The position numbers and the translations under genes are program-made. Shown one piece after another: positions 1 through 9,986 of a stretch of DNA of 25,818 nt (the first letter of the stretch is position 1; every line of letters begins with the position of its first letter). The stretch is from Annulohypoxylon bovei var. microspora (taxonomy: Eukaryota; Ascomycota; Sordariomycetes; Xylariales; Hypoxylaceae). The DNA is taken from positions 1 to 25,818 of the forward strand of contig MU405459.1 in assembly GCA_022836615.1 (NCBI GenBank). Direction: 5' to 3'. The notes beneath the pieces are model-generated. The model searched no databases, was not told the origin of the DNA, and saw only the letters and a list, made by a program, of their open reading frames with translations.

Positions 1-96
1 GGGACCTGATCTTCAACAGCTCAGGTCAGGGACCTGATCTTCAACAGCTCAGGTCAGGGACCTGATCTTCAACAGCTCAGGTCAGGGACCTGATCC
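1..96. repeat. 28-bp tandem repeat with internal hairpin, 3.4 copies
   Basis: Three identical 28-bp units start at 1, 29 and 57, and a 12-nt partial fourth starts at 85. Each unit contains the perfect 7-bp inverted repeat GACCTGA / TCAGGTC separated by 11 nt, so every unit can form a small hairpin. The array starts at the window edge and may extend further left. Identity between units is complete, which suggests recent or homogenised amplification. Confidence 0.95.
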
Positions 97-662
97 CTTA
101 TATAAGTAAAAAGACCCCATATCCACGTGACTAATCAACCCCTGGGAAATCAGTGGGCACCACAGCGTTACATAATCAATCCCTCCTTATATAAGCCCCA
201 TCAGCTCCAGGCCCAATCACAGCTCCTAAAACCGACCTTGCCAAGCCTACCTAATAAACCCCTGTTAAAACCCACATATGGCTGCGATACACCCAATCAA
301 TCGCGGTAAAAAAATATTTTGCCAAGCCATGGAAAGGAATGCACCCAATCAACGAAGGCGAAAGCTAGCCAAAGATCCACCGTCAACTGACCAAGACCCA
401 CTAAAGTCAGCTCACCATCCAATCAGAGGCTGCGAAAACCAACCACAGAATGGGTACAAAATACATTTACTTTCCTATTTGGGACGATTCTCCCATACAA
501 AAAAACAATGACACAATAATAAAAAAAAAAAAAAAAAATAAAAATAACCCTTCGTAAACTCAGGGCAATCGTAAATTCATTTTATATTATAGGTGCATAC
601 CGGACTAGATAATTATATTCAGTCGCTTCCCATGAAATCGGAAAACCAAAAACGAGCACACC
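97..662 (+). promoter_or_regulatory. Upstream region of FAH with four CCAATCA boxes
   Basis: No convincing gene is seen between the tandem repeat and the FAH start. Four same-orientation CCAATCA words begin at 213, 293, 345 and 419, that is 240-450 bp before the ATG. They fit the CCAAT-binding (HAP/CBC) complex of fungi. Two TATATAAG words (around 101 and 188) and an 18-nt A run (521-538) are also present. The stretch 284-300 matches sequence in the repeat block at the other end of the window (25570-25586, inverted, one mismatch), so part of this region may be repeat-derived. Regulatory function is inferred only. Confidence 0.4.
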
Positions 663-2008
663 ATGGCATCAACATGGGTTTCTGATGTTTCTCCCGACAC
701 TCCGTTTTCCTTGGCAAATATCCCATTCGGCATCGTCAGCTCACCCGCCGACCCCGCGCCGCATGCCGCCATCGCCATCGGAACTCATGTGCTTGATCTA
801 AAAGTCTTGTCTTCCCATGCAACTTTTGATGAAATCTTTCCCGCATTAAAGAACTATCCCGGCGTCTTCTCAAAGCCTACGTTGAATGAGTTCGCAGCGC
901 TAGGTCGGCCAGTCCACCGAGAAATCCGCAAAACCATTCAAGATTTGTTATCTGACAAAACATCAAAACCAGAGATCTTGAAGGAAAATGTGGAACTTCG
1001 AGAGAAGGCATTACTCCCTCGGCGGAGCGTGAAAATGCACCTGCCCATGAGCATAGGAGATTATACAGATTTTTACGCTGGTTTTCATCACGCCTATGCC
1101 GTCGGGGCCCTGTTCCGCGGCCCGCAGACTGCTCTACAACCCAATTACACCCATCTTCCGGTCGGATACCATGGGCGAGCTTCCAGCATCGTAGTCTCAG
1201 GCACACCAATTCAGCGTCCTGTGGGCCAGATCATTATCGACCCCACGGCGGAGCCGAAGCAACCCACCACGGCTCCCAGCAGGCGCCTGGATATTGAGCT
1301 AGAGCTAGGATGCTTTATCTCAACCCCAAATGAGATGGGTTCTTCAATCAAAGTTACGGATGCTGAGGACCATATTTTCGGATATGTGCTTCTGAACGAC
1401 TGGAGTGCGCGTGACATTCAGGCTTGGGAATATGTTCCGTTAGGACCTTTCAATGGAAAGAACTTCGCCACTACTATTAGTCCCTGGGTTATTCTAGCAG
1501 ATGCCCTGGACCCATTTCGAACCAGACCTATTGACAACTGGACACCTCTGCAAGGCTACTTAAATGAAGGCAAGGAAGAAAATATCTTCGACATCGAACT
1601 GCAAGTTGAGTTGATAAGTATGTATTCCGGCCCACGTCAGGTCTAACTTACAGCTAACAAAACACAGCACCGCAGGGAGACCCAACTACAATATGCACAA
1701 CGAGCTCCAAACATCTCATCTGGTCATTTCCGCAAATGATCGCGCATCACTCTCTTGGTGGTTGCCCGATGAGGACAGGAGACCTTCTTGGTTCCGGAAC
1801 TATAAGTGGGCCCTCGCCGAACGAAAGGGGTAGCCTCTTAGAGCTAAGCGAAGGAGGGAAAAAAGACATCATGCTTTATGGTATGGATGTACGCCGCTTT
1901 CTTAAGGATGGCGACATGGTCATAATCCGCGGAGTCTGTGGAAAACCGGGTGAGAGGGTAGGCTTCGGCGATTGTGTTGGTCGTATATTGAGCGCCACAC
2001 CGCTGTAA
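663..2008 (+). CDS. fahA: Fumarylacetoacetase (fumarylacetoacetate hydrolase)
   Basis: Two exons, 663-1617 and 1668-2008, joined by a 50-nt intron (GTATGT donor at 1618, CTAAC branch, CAG acceptor at 1667), encode 431 aa, a normal length for the family. The enzyme performs the last step of tyrosine/phenylalanine catabolism, splitting 4-fumarylacetoacetate into fumarate and acetoacetate in the cytosol. Visible family signatures are an N-terminal domain (about 15-120), the DYTDFY...HHA motif with metal ligand Asp136 and catalytic His143, HLPVGYHGRASSIVVSGTPI (164-183), metal-ligand glutamates 212 and 214 (LDIELELG), NDWSARDIQAWEYVPLGPF with Asp246, and after the intron LGGCPMRTGDLLGSGTISG. The acceptor at 1667 was chosen because it is the one that keeps frame. 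No homogentisate dioxygenase or maleylacetoacetate isomerase gene lies nearby, so this may be a dispersed or second copy. All expected catalytic residues are present. Confidence 0.96.
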
Positions 2009-2312
2009 TAATTCGCGAACACTGAGAGCTATTGCATATAGGTATGGATGATGTAGCTGTATATTTCGGTTTTCTGTGCCACATACACTTACAATCAATG
2101 ATATCGATAACCTGCCTCCTAGAAGTCGTATGCGATGTATTTGTCGCGGTAGAGCAACACTAGCCCCTATTCAAGATGCGCTTTCGGCTACTCCTATAAC
2201 CCGAGGCATTGATATCATTGATATTCTAGCCCACTAAAGCCCAAGGGGTAATGGTTCAAGTATTACATGTAACTAGGTATAACTAGTTATAAGGGAATTA
2301 AAGCGCATTCGT
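2009..2312. other. Intergenic, convergent 3' ends
   Basis: This 304-bp spacer lies between the convergent FAH and ankyrin genes. It contains TAACTAGGTATAACTAG near 2270 but no recognisable gene or RNA. Confidence 0.6.
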
Positions 2313-4659
2313 TTAAAAGCTACGTCTTCGGGCCAAGATGCCACTCGCATGACGTACCTGGTTATTACCTAGCTCCCTTTCACTATTATTACTCACATCC
2401 CGTTCTTCGTCGTCGTCATCACCCTCACAAGGCCAGCTACCAGGCATTGAATTCAGCAGCTGTGTCTGATCCATCTCTGATTCATCTGACTGTAGCCCAA
2501 CGATACTCCATTCAATATCCCAATCCTCTGGGTTTGCACCGTACTGGATGTTGCGTATCGTCGCAACCTCGTGACCGCGACCATAATCTTCAATTGGGAG
2601 CACCCATCGATATGATAACAAGACGGGGTTCCTTAGTAGAATATACCGTTCTTGTCGGCCATACTCCTCCAGGTCAACGTTGCACCCTTTCAACAGTGAG
2701 ACCCATTTCCGAAGATCCCCCCCTAAGAAGGATTTGTTGAACTCCATCATTTTCCAACCCTTCCTTTCCCGTTTAAAATAACAATCGTATGATGTCCAGA
2801 TGTACCAGAATAATGGCGTGACTGGACATGTGAGCCTTGCCAGCTCACAAGATGCATGAACGTGTCGAAGATCATACACATTGTGTAAGCTGGTAGCACC
2901 GGCCTCAAATAAATCCTTTAGCAGGCTTTGCCACTCGCATTTAATTTTTTTCCCTGGATCATCGGTCGACACGAAGCGTGCTAAGAAATTCCATACCGGA
3001 GTTCCATGCTCAATACTGTCCTTGCATATCTTTCCATCTTTATATAACAAGGGGCGGGTACAAGCAGGTGATAGATATATATACTCGGGATAAGGCTCTG
3101 CAAATTTGAAACGCTCCGAGATATCAAAGTTGTGAAATGGTACCTGGATATGAGACCTGTATATCTGAAGTGGTTCAGACCTTTCGGCGTCGTTCATCTC
3201 GAATAAATGACGTTCGAACCAATCCACATGTCGGGCAACATATGAGAGTGCAGCGTTGTCCTCTTCTAACGTATCGAACGCGCCACGCGAAGCAAGATAC
3301 CCAAGCACAGATTGTCCAAAACAATGCCTCTTCAAAGTACTCCACCCGTATAACCTATCAATAAAAGTTACTAAAGCACTATTTCCGGAATTGTTCGGTT
3401 CAATGAAATCAAGTCCAGCGGCTAGTAATATTTCAACAACCTCGAAATGATTGTAGCCAATTGCAATCTAGTCGTAAATTTATTAATATAAATACGTCTT
3501 TAAAGGAGTGAGGTTTTATTTAGAAAATGCCTACATGTAATAAAGTATGGCCAGCCTCATCGCGATCAAAGGCGCTGGCTCGACCCGTTCGTAAAGAATA
3601 TATTAGGGATTCCTTATCATTACACTTAATAGCTTTGATGGCTAGAGAATCGGGAGCCAATCGCCAGGCTCTGAGGTTTGTTTTCCATCCCGAGGTTGCT
3701 CTGGTGGCTTGAATATCCCAAGCTCTACAAGCCAACCACCTGGGAAATTGAATGCGGGTATCATAGACTTGAGAGCCTAGGTATCAGTACAATTATTATT
3801 CAAAGGGAAAAGCCACCTACTAGCTTCTGCGAGACCATTTGTCATCAAATTAACCACCCCCCAGTTGGTTGTGATACTTCCAAACCACGTATCGGTACGC
3901 CAGGGGAGTAGTGGGCGCCGACCCGATTTTCGGAATGAGGGCCCTACACTGTCACAGGTTGCCTTTTCGTATTTTTCTTTGCCTGATATTTTTGCATCGT
4001 CTACTATGCCAATATTCGCAACTATTTGTTCTTTCGCAAAAGATACTTTAGCATCTTCCTCTTCTACCACCCCCATCTGATACCGCTGGGCTGCCTTAAC
4101 ATTGACTAAGTGTCCTAATACGATATGAGGTTGCAATCGAATCAAGGCTCTAGATAAATAGGTCAGTATGTGCTAATAGATGACTCGAAATGTACCTAGG
4201 TAGCCTGTACATCATATAGTTCTGTTGTGCAAGACCTAATACCATTACAATCCTTTGTAGCTGGTTCTGGAAGTTAGAGAGAACGTCCTTCTTCAATGCC
4301 ACCTTCGCTTTTGCGACACCCCTTTTCAGTGCTTTCTTCGCATTTACTTGGAAATGTAGGCCGTCGATAAGCTCCGTGAGTTCTACTAATGATTTGCGGC
4401 AAAATTCAGTACTCCGACGTATCGCATTGTCGTTAAAAAGGATCGGATTGGTAGTGTCGGCGTACTCTAGGTCCCATACAAAGAGATCAAGAAGTTCAAC
4501 TTGTCGGATCAAGCTCTGAATGCTCTCTGGAATGCCCTGTATCTCGTCATAAAGCCTTTTCAACCGGGAGATGGCGGCCGCTGCTTTTACGGCGACCTCT
4601 ACTATTGTAAGTGCACTTGCAACAACACCAAGTGTTTCTGCCATAGTGATAGAGACCAA
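2313..4659 (-). CDS. STAND-type N-terminal domain + ankyrin-repeat protein
   Basis: Four exons on the minus strand (4659-4196, 4149-3821, 3767-3535, 3467-2313) give 726 aa in one frame. The introns (4150-4195, 3768-3820, 3468-3534) have GT/AG ends, and TACTGAC is the branch of the first. The N terminus (MAETLGVVASALTIVEVAVK, then helices to about residue 160) matches the helical N-terminal domain found on fungal STAND/NLR-like proteins (PigL_N/SesA/HeLo-like class). The middle has the tryptophan-rich RAWDIQATRATSGWKTNLRAWRL block seen in fungal ankyrin proteins. Ankyrin units follow: GHTLLHIAIGYNHFEVVEIL is restored exactly by removing the third intron, and NSALVTFIDRL leads into GYLASRGAFD. 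No NACHT or NB-ARC P-loop is seen. The C terminus has an acidic stretch (EGDDDDEERD). Met6 (4644) is the likelier family-typical start. Role unknown; possibly self/non-self sensing or signalling. Confidence 0.8.
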
Positions 4660-5165
4660 TGTGTTCTAGTAGTAAAATGAGAAGTTTCGAGAGAAGAGAC
4701 ACGGGGGGAAACTGGCTTGGAGCTGCAGATTTAGGGGCGTTGAATAGGTTGGTGACACAGCATCTCAGCCGCCACTATAATGTTACCCTTTCAAGGCACG
4801 AAACCCCCAAATCTTGAGATCTCTTTATCTAAAACTTGCACATGCTACGTATCACAGCTCTAAGCTTCCCCTATCCAGATCCATTTATAATCATCATAAA
4901 TCAAAGTAGCGGTCAAAACTCGAATGAGATCTCCAAATCGTCATATTATTATCTACCATGCTACGCGGCGGCCAGCCAGCCCGCGAAGCGTTCGGCGCAA
5001 GGTGCCGGAGTTGGGACGGCTCCAGCTAGACTCTGAACAATCCATGCAAAATGGGGGTATCTTGTGTGCTCCGTTTCCTACTTCGCTTCCCACAAATGCC
5101 ATCGCTCTTGCTATCCCTGTCTTCAATGAACAGAATGATGTTTCGCGCACCCGAAATAATATCCC
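4660..5165. other. Intergenic, upstream of ankyrin-protein gene
   Basis: This 506-bp stretch lies between the 5' end of the ankyrin gene and the 3' end of the 101-aa protein gene, both on the minus strand. Short open frames are present on both strands but none shows domain-like composition or splice-consistent extension. I see no RNA gene or repeat. Confidence 0.5.
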
Positions 5166-5582
5166 TTAGTAGAGGCCAACACAGATGTCACCACGGACTC
5201 TGGCAGTCAGGTGGACCTCCGCCTCCAAGTCGAGCTTTATACCGACGAGCAGGGCGGCGGTCTTCTGGTTGCCGTTGTCGTCAGTTGCACCCCTCAGGAG
5301 AGAGCCTGTATGAGAGTTAGCAAATGTCTAACAGATACTTGGGAAGCTCATCTTACCTGCGGGCTGTGACAAGCCGACCGAGGTAGGCAGCTGAGGCAGA
5401 GATGTCTGGAGCTGGTTCTGAGGGCGACGACCACCACGGGCCTGGCCATCTGATTCCGAGTCGCTGTTGTAGGCGACATTGTTCTTCATGGGGATAGCGG
5501 AGGCACTAAACGAAACATATTAGAGCGGGTTCATTGCCGAAGAAGCAAGGGTCTCGATAACTCACGTGCTGGGAGTAGCCAT
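5166..5582 (-). CDS. Small conserved fungal protein, 101 aa, three exons
   Basis: The gene is split so finely that no single frame is long. Exons are 5582-5566 (17 nt), 5505-5357 and 5305-5166; introns of 60 nt (GTGAGT...TTTAG) and 51 nt (GTAAGA...ACAG) restore one frame of 101 codons. The protein begins MATPSTASAIPMKNNVAYNS, has a Ser/Asp/Gly- and Arg/Gly/Gln-rich middle likely to be disordered, and ends in a compact block of about 25 residues (LLVGIKLDLEAEVHLTARVR to VGLY) with the alternating polar/hydrophobic pattern of beta strands. I recall this C-terminal block as strongly conserved in Pezizomycotina but cannot name a function. Coding quality (wobble G/C, clean splice sites, ATG in good context) supports a real gene. 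No signal peptide or membrane segment is seen. Confidence 0.85.
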
Positions 5583-6349
5583 TTTGAATTAGGTTAAGTG
5601 AATAGGGAGATGGTCGGATTGATCAATTGGAGATCTCAAAAAAATGATAAGAAATGTAAAAATTGAAATGATCAGGCCGGCTGAAGCTGTGAAAATAGAA
5701 GTTGATGCTGGATGGTGAGATGAAGTTTTGATTATCGAGTTGACAACTGGTTTTTATATCTTAGAACTCGGCACAGACCGTGGCAAACAGCCATACTTCT
5801 CCAGACTCTACCAGGGATCGCCGTGTGTCTGCTCGAAACGCCAAATGGTGTTGCGCTCATTGCGACGCAAATCCCAAATCCTAAGCACTCCGATGTAACA
5901 TCCTCGTCCGATATGGCACGATGGAAGTCGTCCAATTATTCCTTGTGAGAGTTGCAATGAGGGCCTCGCCGTAATCTAATTGCTTGTCCACCGCTTGGGT
6001 GTGGTGGACCCTGGATCAAAGCGTTGAGCCTCAAACATGAAAGGGTCTCGCTTCACCCCTGTCTCGCGTGATAGCGCTTAGATCTGATCTGAGAATGGCA
6101 TGACCCTTCGGGCAATAGGGAGTCCTATCTGCAATATGAGTGTCGTCTATTGCAAGGGCCTTGGAATCGAAAAAGTTTTAGACCTTTCGTGGCAACTTGC
6201 TAGAATCTGTCTTGTTTTGAGAAACATTTCGCCTATCTTGAGCCGGACCTCGATTTCTCTTCGAAACATCAACCTTACTATTATTGTTATTTTCTTCCTA
6301 CGCGTAACTTTTAGCAACATTGTTTACTAGCATTTCATCGAGGTGGCTA
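5583..6349. promoter_or_regulatory. Divergent intergenic region
   Basis: These 767 bp lie between the divergent 101-aa gene and the 403-aa gene and must hold both promoters. A CT-rich/pyrimidine stretch around 6225-6300 precedes the downstream ATG. A short minus-strand frame around 5732-5935 lacks any recognisable features and I do not call it. No RNA genes are seen. Confidence 0.4.
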
Positions 6350-7621
6350 ATGTCGTCCAACATTCGCGCAGAACAGACCTTCAAAGTTCCAGTTCAAGAA
6401 GGGAAGACTCTTCAGGAAACTCTCGAAGAAATCGCCATGGCTCTTCCTATGATCCTAGCGCTCACAATCTGCCCTGCATTATTAGGGACGCAAGAGGCTA
6501 TTCGGCAAAGCCAGTCAAAGAATAAACGCGAAGAGCACCGATCGCGTCGTTGTAATCTTATTGTATCGTGTGTGAGGCCGTCGATCCGGAGTCGCGACAT
6601 AGATGGCAAGATCGTCGTTCTCAAAGACAATAAGGTAAGCTATCAATCACAATGAATAATATGAAAACATATCACTCATACAATTATACCATAGCTTTAT
6701 ATTACTACTGAGGCTTCATCAGCCGAGGAGGTTCAATCAAAGACCACAGATGTCGGTCATCCTTTTGCAGGATACTATTTGCCATATCCCGAAAAGCCAT
6801 TCGAGGGTCTAGTCAGCACCATCAGCGACGACCCTCCTATGTTAAACTGGATATACGTCGACAAGGATACGTACGAAGTCAAGTACGGTGTACGTGCCGA
6901 CGCGCAACCTCACATTGTTGGACCCTTCGACTGTACCCGGCAGGACCGGCGCATGATCTTAGAAAGTTGGGAAGGTTTCGTCGCGGTAGAAGAGTTCCCA
7001 GGAATATGGGCTCTTTATTTTGACCGAGACGACGATGGTTTAGTCACTAAAGTTCCCATGGGAACCAGGGTGCTAGAGGTAGAGTTAACCCGGCGGGAGA
7101 AGAAGGAGCGCAAGCCCCAGCCAGACCCTACCGCTCCGCAGACGCTAGATGAGAAGATGAAGCAACACAAGGAGCAGACTCAGAGAGAAGAGGAAGAAAG
7201 GCAGGAGATGATTCGTCAGCAAGCTGAGGAGGCACAAGCAGCAGAGAAGCAGCAAGAACAACAGCAGCAGCAGCAACTACAAGAAGACGGCAACGATGTT
7301 ATAGATAATCAAGGCGGGAATACAGCGAGGGGAAGTCTTGATCTGAGCAAACTGCACCTTCATCCTGGATCTGCTGAGGAACATCCGTCAGGTATCCCAC
7401 ATTCACCTAGTGTAGCAACTGACAATGTCTCATTCTGGTCTTCAGCGAGGAAAGCAGATGATCTTAGTGACACTGCGTCTGTCACGGCAGCTAGTTCCGT
7501 CGTCGATAGACTTGACACTCTAGATGAGAATGCCGGCGAGTCAATACAACCTGGGTACAAACGGCCATACGTTGAGGATGAGCCCTACACCGAAAAGGAG
7601 GAAGACGATATAGATACATAG
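6350..7621 (+). CDS. Conserved fungal protein of unknown function, 403 aa
   Basis: Exons 6350-6634 and 6695-7621 are joined by a 60-nt phase-0 intron (GTAAGC...CATAG). The start is the ATG of MSSNIRAEQTFKVPVQEGKT; an in-frame upstream extension exists only with a non-ATG start. The folded core, about residues 95-200, includes YYLPYPEKPFEGLVSTISDD, LNWIYVDKDTYEVKYGVRAD, then HIVGPFDCTRQDRR and a WEGFVAVEE...WALYFDRDDDGL block. I recognise this as a module conserved in many filamentous ascomycetes without an assigned function. A charged coiled-coil-like segment (EKMKQHKEQTQREEEERQEM) ends in a polyglutamine run encoded by mixed CAG/CAA codons (about 7256-7278). The remainder is low-complexity and acidic at the C terminus. 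Probably intracellular; no membrane segment is convincing. Function unknown. Confidence 0.85.
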
Positions 7622-8313
7622 TAAATAGGAGAGCCTTCATATAATAGGCAGGCCTTTAATGATATATACATACCACACCTACTTGTAATAACTCACGATG
7701 TGTTGTTTGCTGTCTCTAAAGGTCTGTGCTTATATTTCGGATCAAATCATTTAAGCTCGTAGAGAAGCTTTCGTGGAGTTCTTGGCAGGTCGATTCGAGC
7801 TTCAAAAATGTAACCTGTTTAGCCTTGATTGCTATACGAGCTTATTTGAATACGTAAGCCTAGACCACATCTTACCCCGGTGAGGTGGTGGTGGCGTCTT
7901 CGTGGATCCTCTGATGCGGTTTCAGATGCAACAAGAGTCTGTGGAGCTTGGCGTCGCTGGGCCCATATCAGCTGTTTTCCAGGACTCTAGCGTCTCACCC
8001 TTTCCCCGTGCATCCATAATCATGCGTTTGCCTCTCGCTCCCCAACGTGAGCTTCATTAGACTCTCTTGTTGATCAGGAGCCAGCTGGCTGGTAGCTCGC
8101 CGTAAGCAATTTTGGAATGTCTCGGGGTTGAAAACATAATCTAATTTGTATACTATGATCTTCGCGCGTTTGTTTGTTACACACTTGCCATTTTCTAAAT
8201 CCGGCCGGCCAAATTATTAAAAAAAAAAAAGAAACTATTTTTAATGAACGTGTGGGCTAGGAATGCCGTGTGATGATACTGCTATTCGGCAACGGTGAAG
8301 ACTTTCGGAAACG
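7622..8313. other. Intergenic, same-strand genes
   Basis: These 692 bp separate two same-strand genes. They contain a GGTGGTGGTGG stretch near 7883, a GGCCGGCC word near 8203 and an A run (about 8219-8230) before the next gene. No protein frame or RNA was recognised. Confidence 0.5.
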
Positions 8314-9529
8314 ATGCTCGCGGATATCTTGCAAGACTTGGCAAACGACACCAGCGACTCGGACGGCGTAGCACAGCTGGTTGTGACCGCCCTCGGATCT
8401 TGCGGACAGCACTACATCTGCTGGAAGACGCATTCGGGGGAATATAAGCAACGTAAGTCTAAAATCCTTTCTACTACCTTAAAAGGTTTACATACTCAAC
8501 ATCTGGCGCATTTCTCTAGGGTCAAATGGACTCCCTAAACCCCTACAAGACTGGCTATTCCCGGCCGACGGCAGCACAAGAGACTGCGAAACCTTGCAGG
8601 TGATACTCTCCGGCGAGAACACGTTCTGGGCTTCCGACAGGAATGGCGAGGTGCGCAGCGAGCCCTCGGGGTCGCAGCAACGGCTCCGACGAGCCCTAAC
8701 ATTCAGCGGCGACAGCTTCGCCACGACGACCCAGAGACAGCAGACTGGCCGACCACGGGGGCTTTCTAGGGGGGAAGCGGATCCAGAGCGGCCGCGGGCA
8801 AGCACGTTACCGTCCATATCACCCACGGTGGACCACCTGCCCGGCCCACACCTCAAGCCACCTGCAAGCCATAGCAGATCGTCATCTGCGGACAAGCTGC
8901 GCAAGATAGCGCTTATCCCGCTCGCCTTCCAGCAGCAGAGGAGGTCGTGGGCCATGCGCCCGCGCAGCTTGGTGTACGGGCACGACAACCTAGGCATGCT
9001 TAAGGAGCAACCGAGTCCCAAACGGAACAGCACGCCGTCTACCCCAGCGAAATCCCCGAGGCCAGCGCTCGCTATTGTCGCGGATAATAATTGCACCTGC
9101 GGTTGTCACAGCGACGGTACTAGAGGCGCGCATATATTAGTACCGAAGGTAGAGGCCAAGCCCAAGTCAGGCTACGCAGACGCATGCGTGCAGACAGATC
9201 CCAGCCCGGATCCAGAGCCCGATTCCGCCGTAGACGAATTCCAGCACCGGCGGAGAAGACATCGCCGTCGCGAATCGTCCTCCTCCGTCGACAGCACAGC
9301 CGACTCCTACCGCTCGTCGTACGCGAGTAGTAAGCGGTCCAGCTTCGACACCGTCACGACGCAGCCCGATGCCGCGGAGTATCTACAGTCGAAGGGGATA
9401 GGGGACGTAAGGAGGTGGCAGCAGGCACACCAACCTTGGGATTATGTGCCGAATCCCATAATGATGGGGCGGATGCAGGACTATTTCCGCTCTTCGACGT
9501 ACACGCTTGGGGCCGCGCTCCAATCGTGA
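8314..9529 (+). CDS. Conserved fungal protein of unknown function, 382 aa
   Basis: Exons 8314-8452 and 8520-9529 are joined by a 67-nt intron (GTAAGT...CTCTAG) that keeps frame. The N-terminal 100 residues are the conserved part: MLADILQDLANDTSDSDGVA, then VVTALGSCGQHYICWKT, SNGLPKPLQDWLFPADGSTR, and ILSGENTFWASDRNGEVR. I recall this N-terminal module as widespread in Pezizomycotina and unnamed. The rest is Ser/Pro/Arg-rich and probably disordered, with a short Cys/His knot (CTCGCH, about residue 215), a CVQTD motif, an Arg-rich RRRRHRRRESSSS stretch, and a final ordered segment (WQQAHQPWDYVPNPIMMGRM). GC-rich codon use supports coding. No signal peptide or membrane helix. Function not assignable from sequence. 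Confidence 0.85.
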
Positions 9530-9986
9530 GACGTGGAAAGGAGGAAATTATTGGCATTCTCTCGAGTCGCAGGTGTGAGTTGTATGTGTATAAAAACAGC
9601 AAGGCGTTCGGTATAAGGCTCACATACCTACTTGTCGGCCAGCGGATGGATCCGTCTTGATTTTTATTTTAAGTATATAGATTTTTAATCGTTGAGATTG
9701 CAGCATGTTTATATGGGATTTATCCCTAAGTATATATAAATGTCAAACCCCAATATTCCCTTCAATTGTCGACATGACATTAATCCCATGGCCTCATACG
9801 CTATTCCGATCGCGAACACCTTTCTATCACTTCTAGCCTTTCAACTTCGCGGCGTCTATGAATGATGGGAAAATAAGCGCTAGAATTGTTTAAATGCTAT
9901 GGAACACATTATCATGAATAGAATAGGGGTAGTTAGTTCTCAAGTCTATTTCAATATTTGCACGCAGCTACAGCTACAACTAGCGC
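9530..9986. other. Intergenic, convergent 3' ends
   Basis: This 457-bp AT-rich spacer lies between the converging 382-aa gene and GPI16. Several TATATA stretches (for example about 9674 and 9730) could serve 3' end formation. No gene recognised. Confidence 0.5.

Noticed and set aside
1..96. CRISPR array
   Set aside because: Direct 28-bp units abut without spacers and the genome is fungal; it is a simple tandem repeat.
127..511. Two overlapping small frames upstream of FAH
   Set aside because: Low-complexity translations with no motif or splice support; the DNA looks like promoter or repeat sequence.
5732..5935. 67-aa minus-strand frame between two divergent genes
   Set aside because: No conserved feature, and it sits in the shared upstream region of two supported genes.
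8488..9096. 202-aa frame antisense to the 382-aa protein gene
   Set aside because: It overlaps a spliced, conserved plus-strand gene and has no domain-like features.
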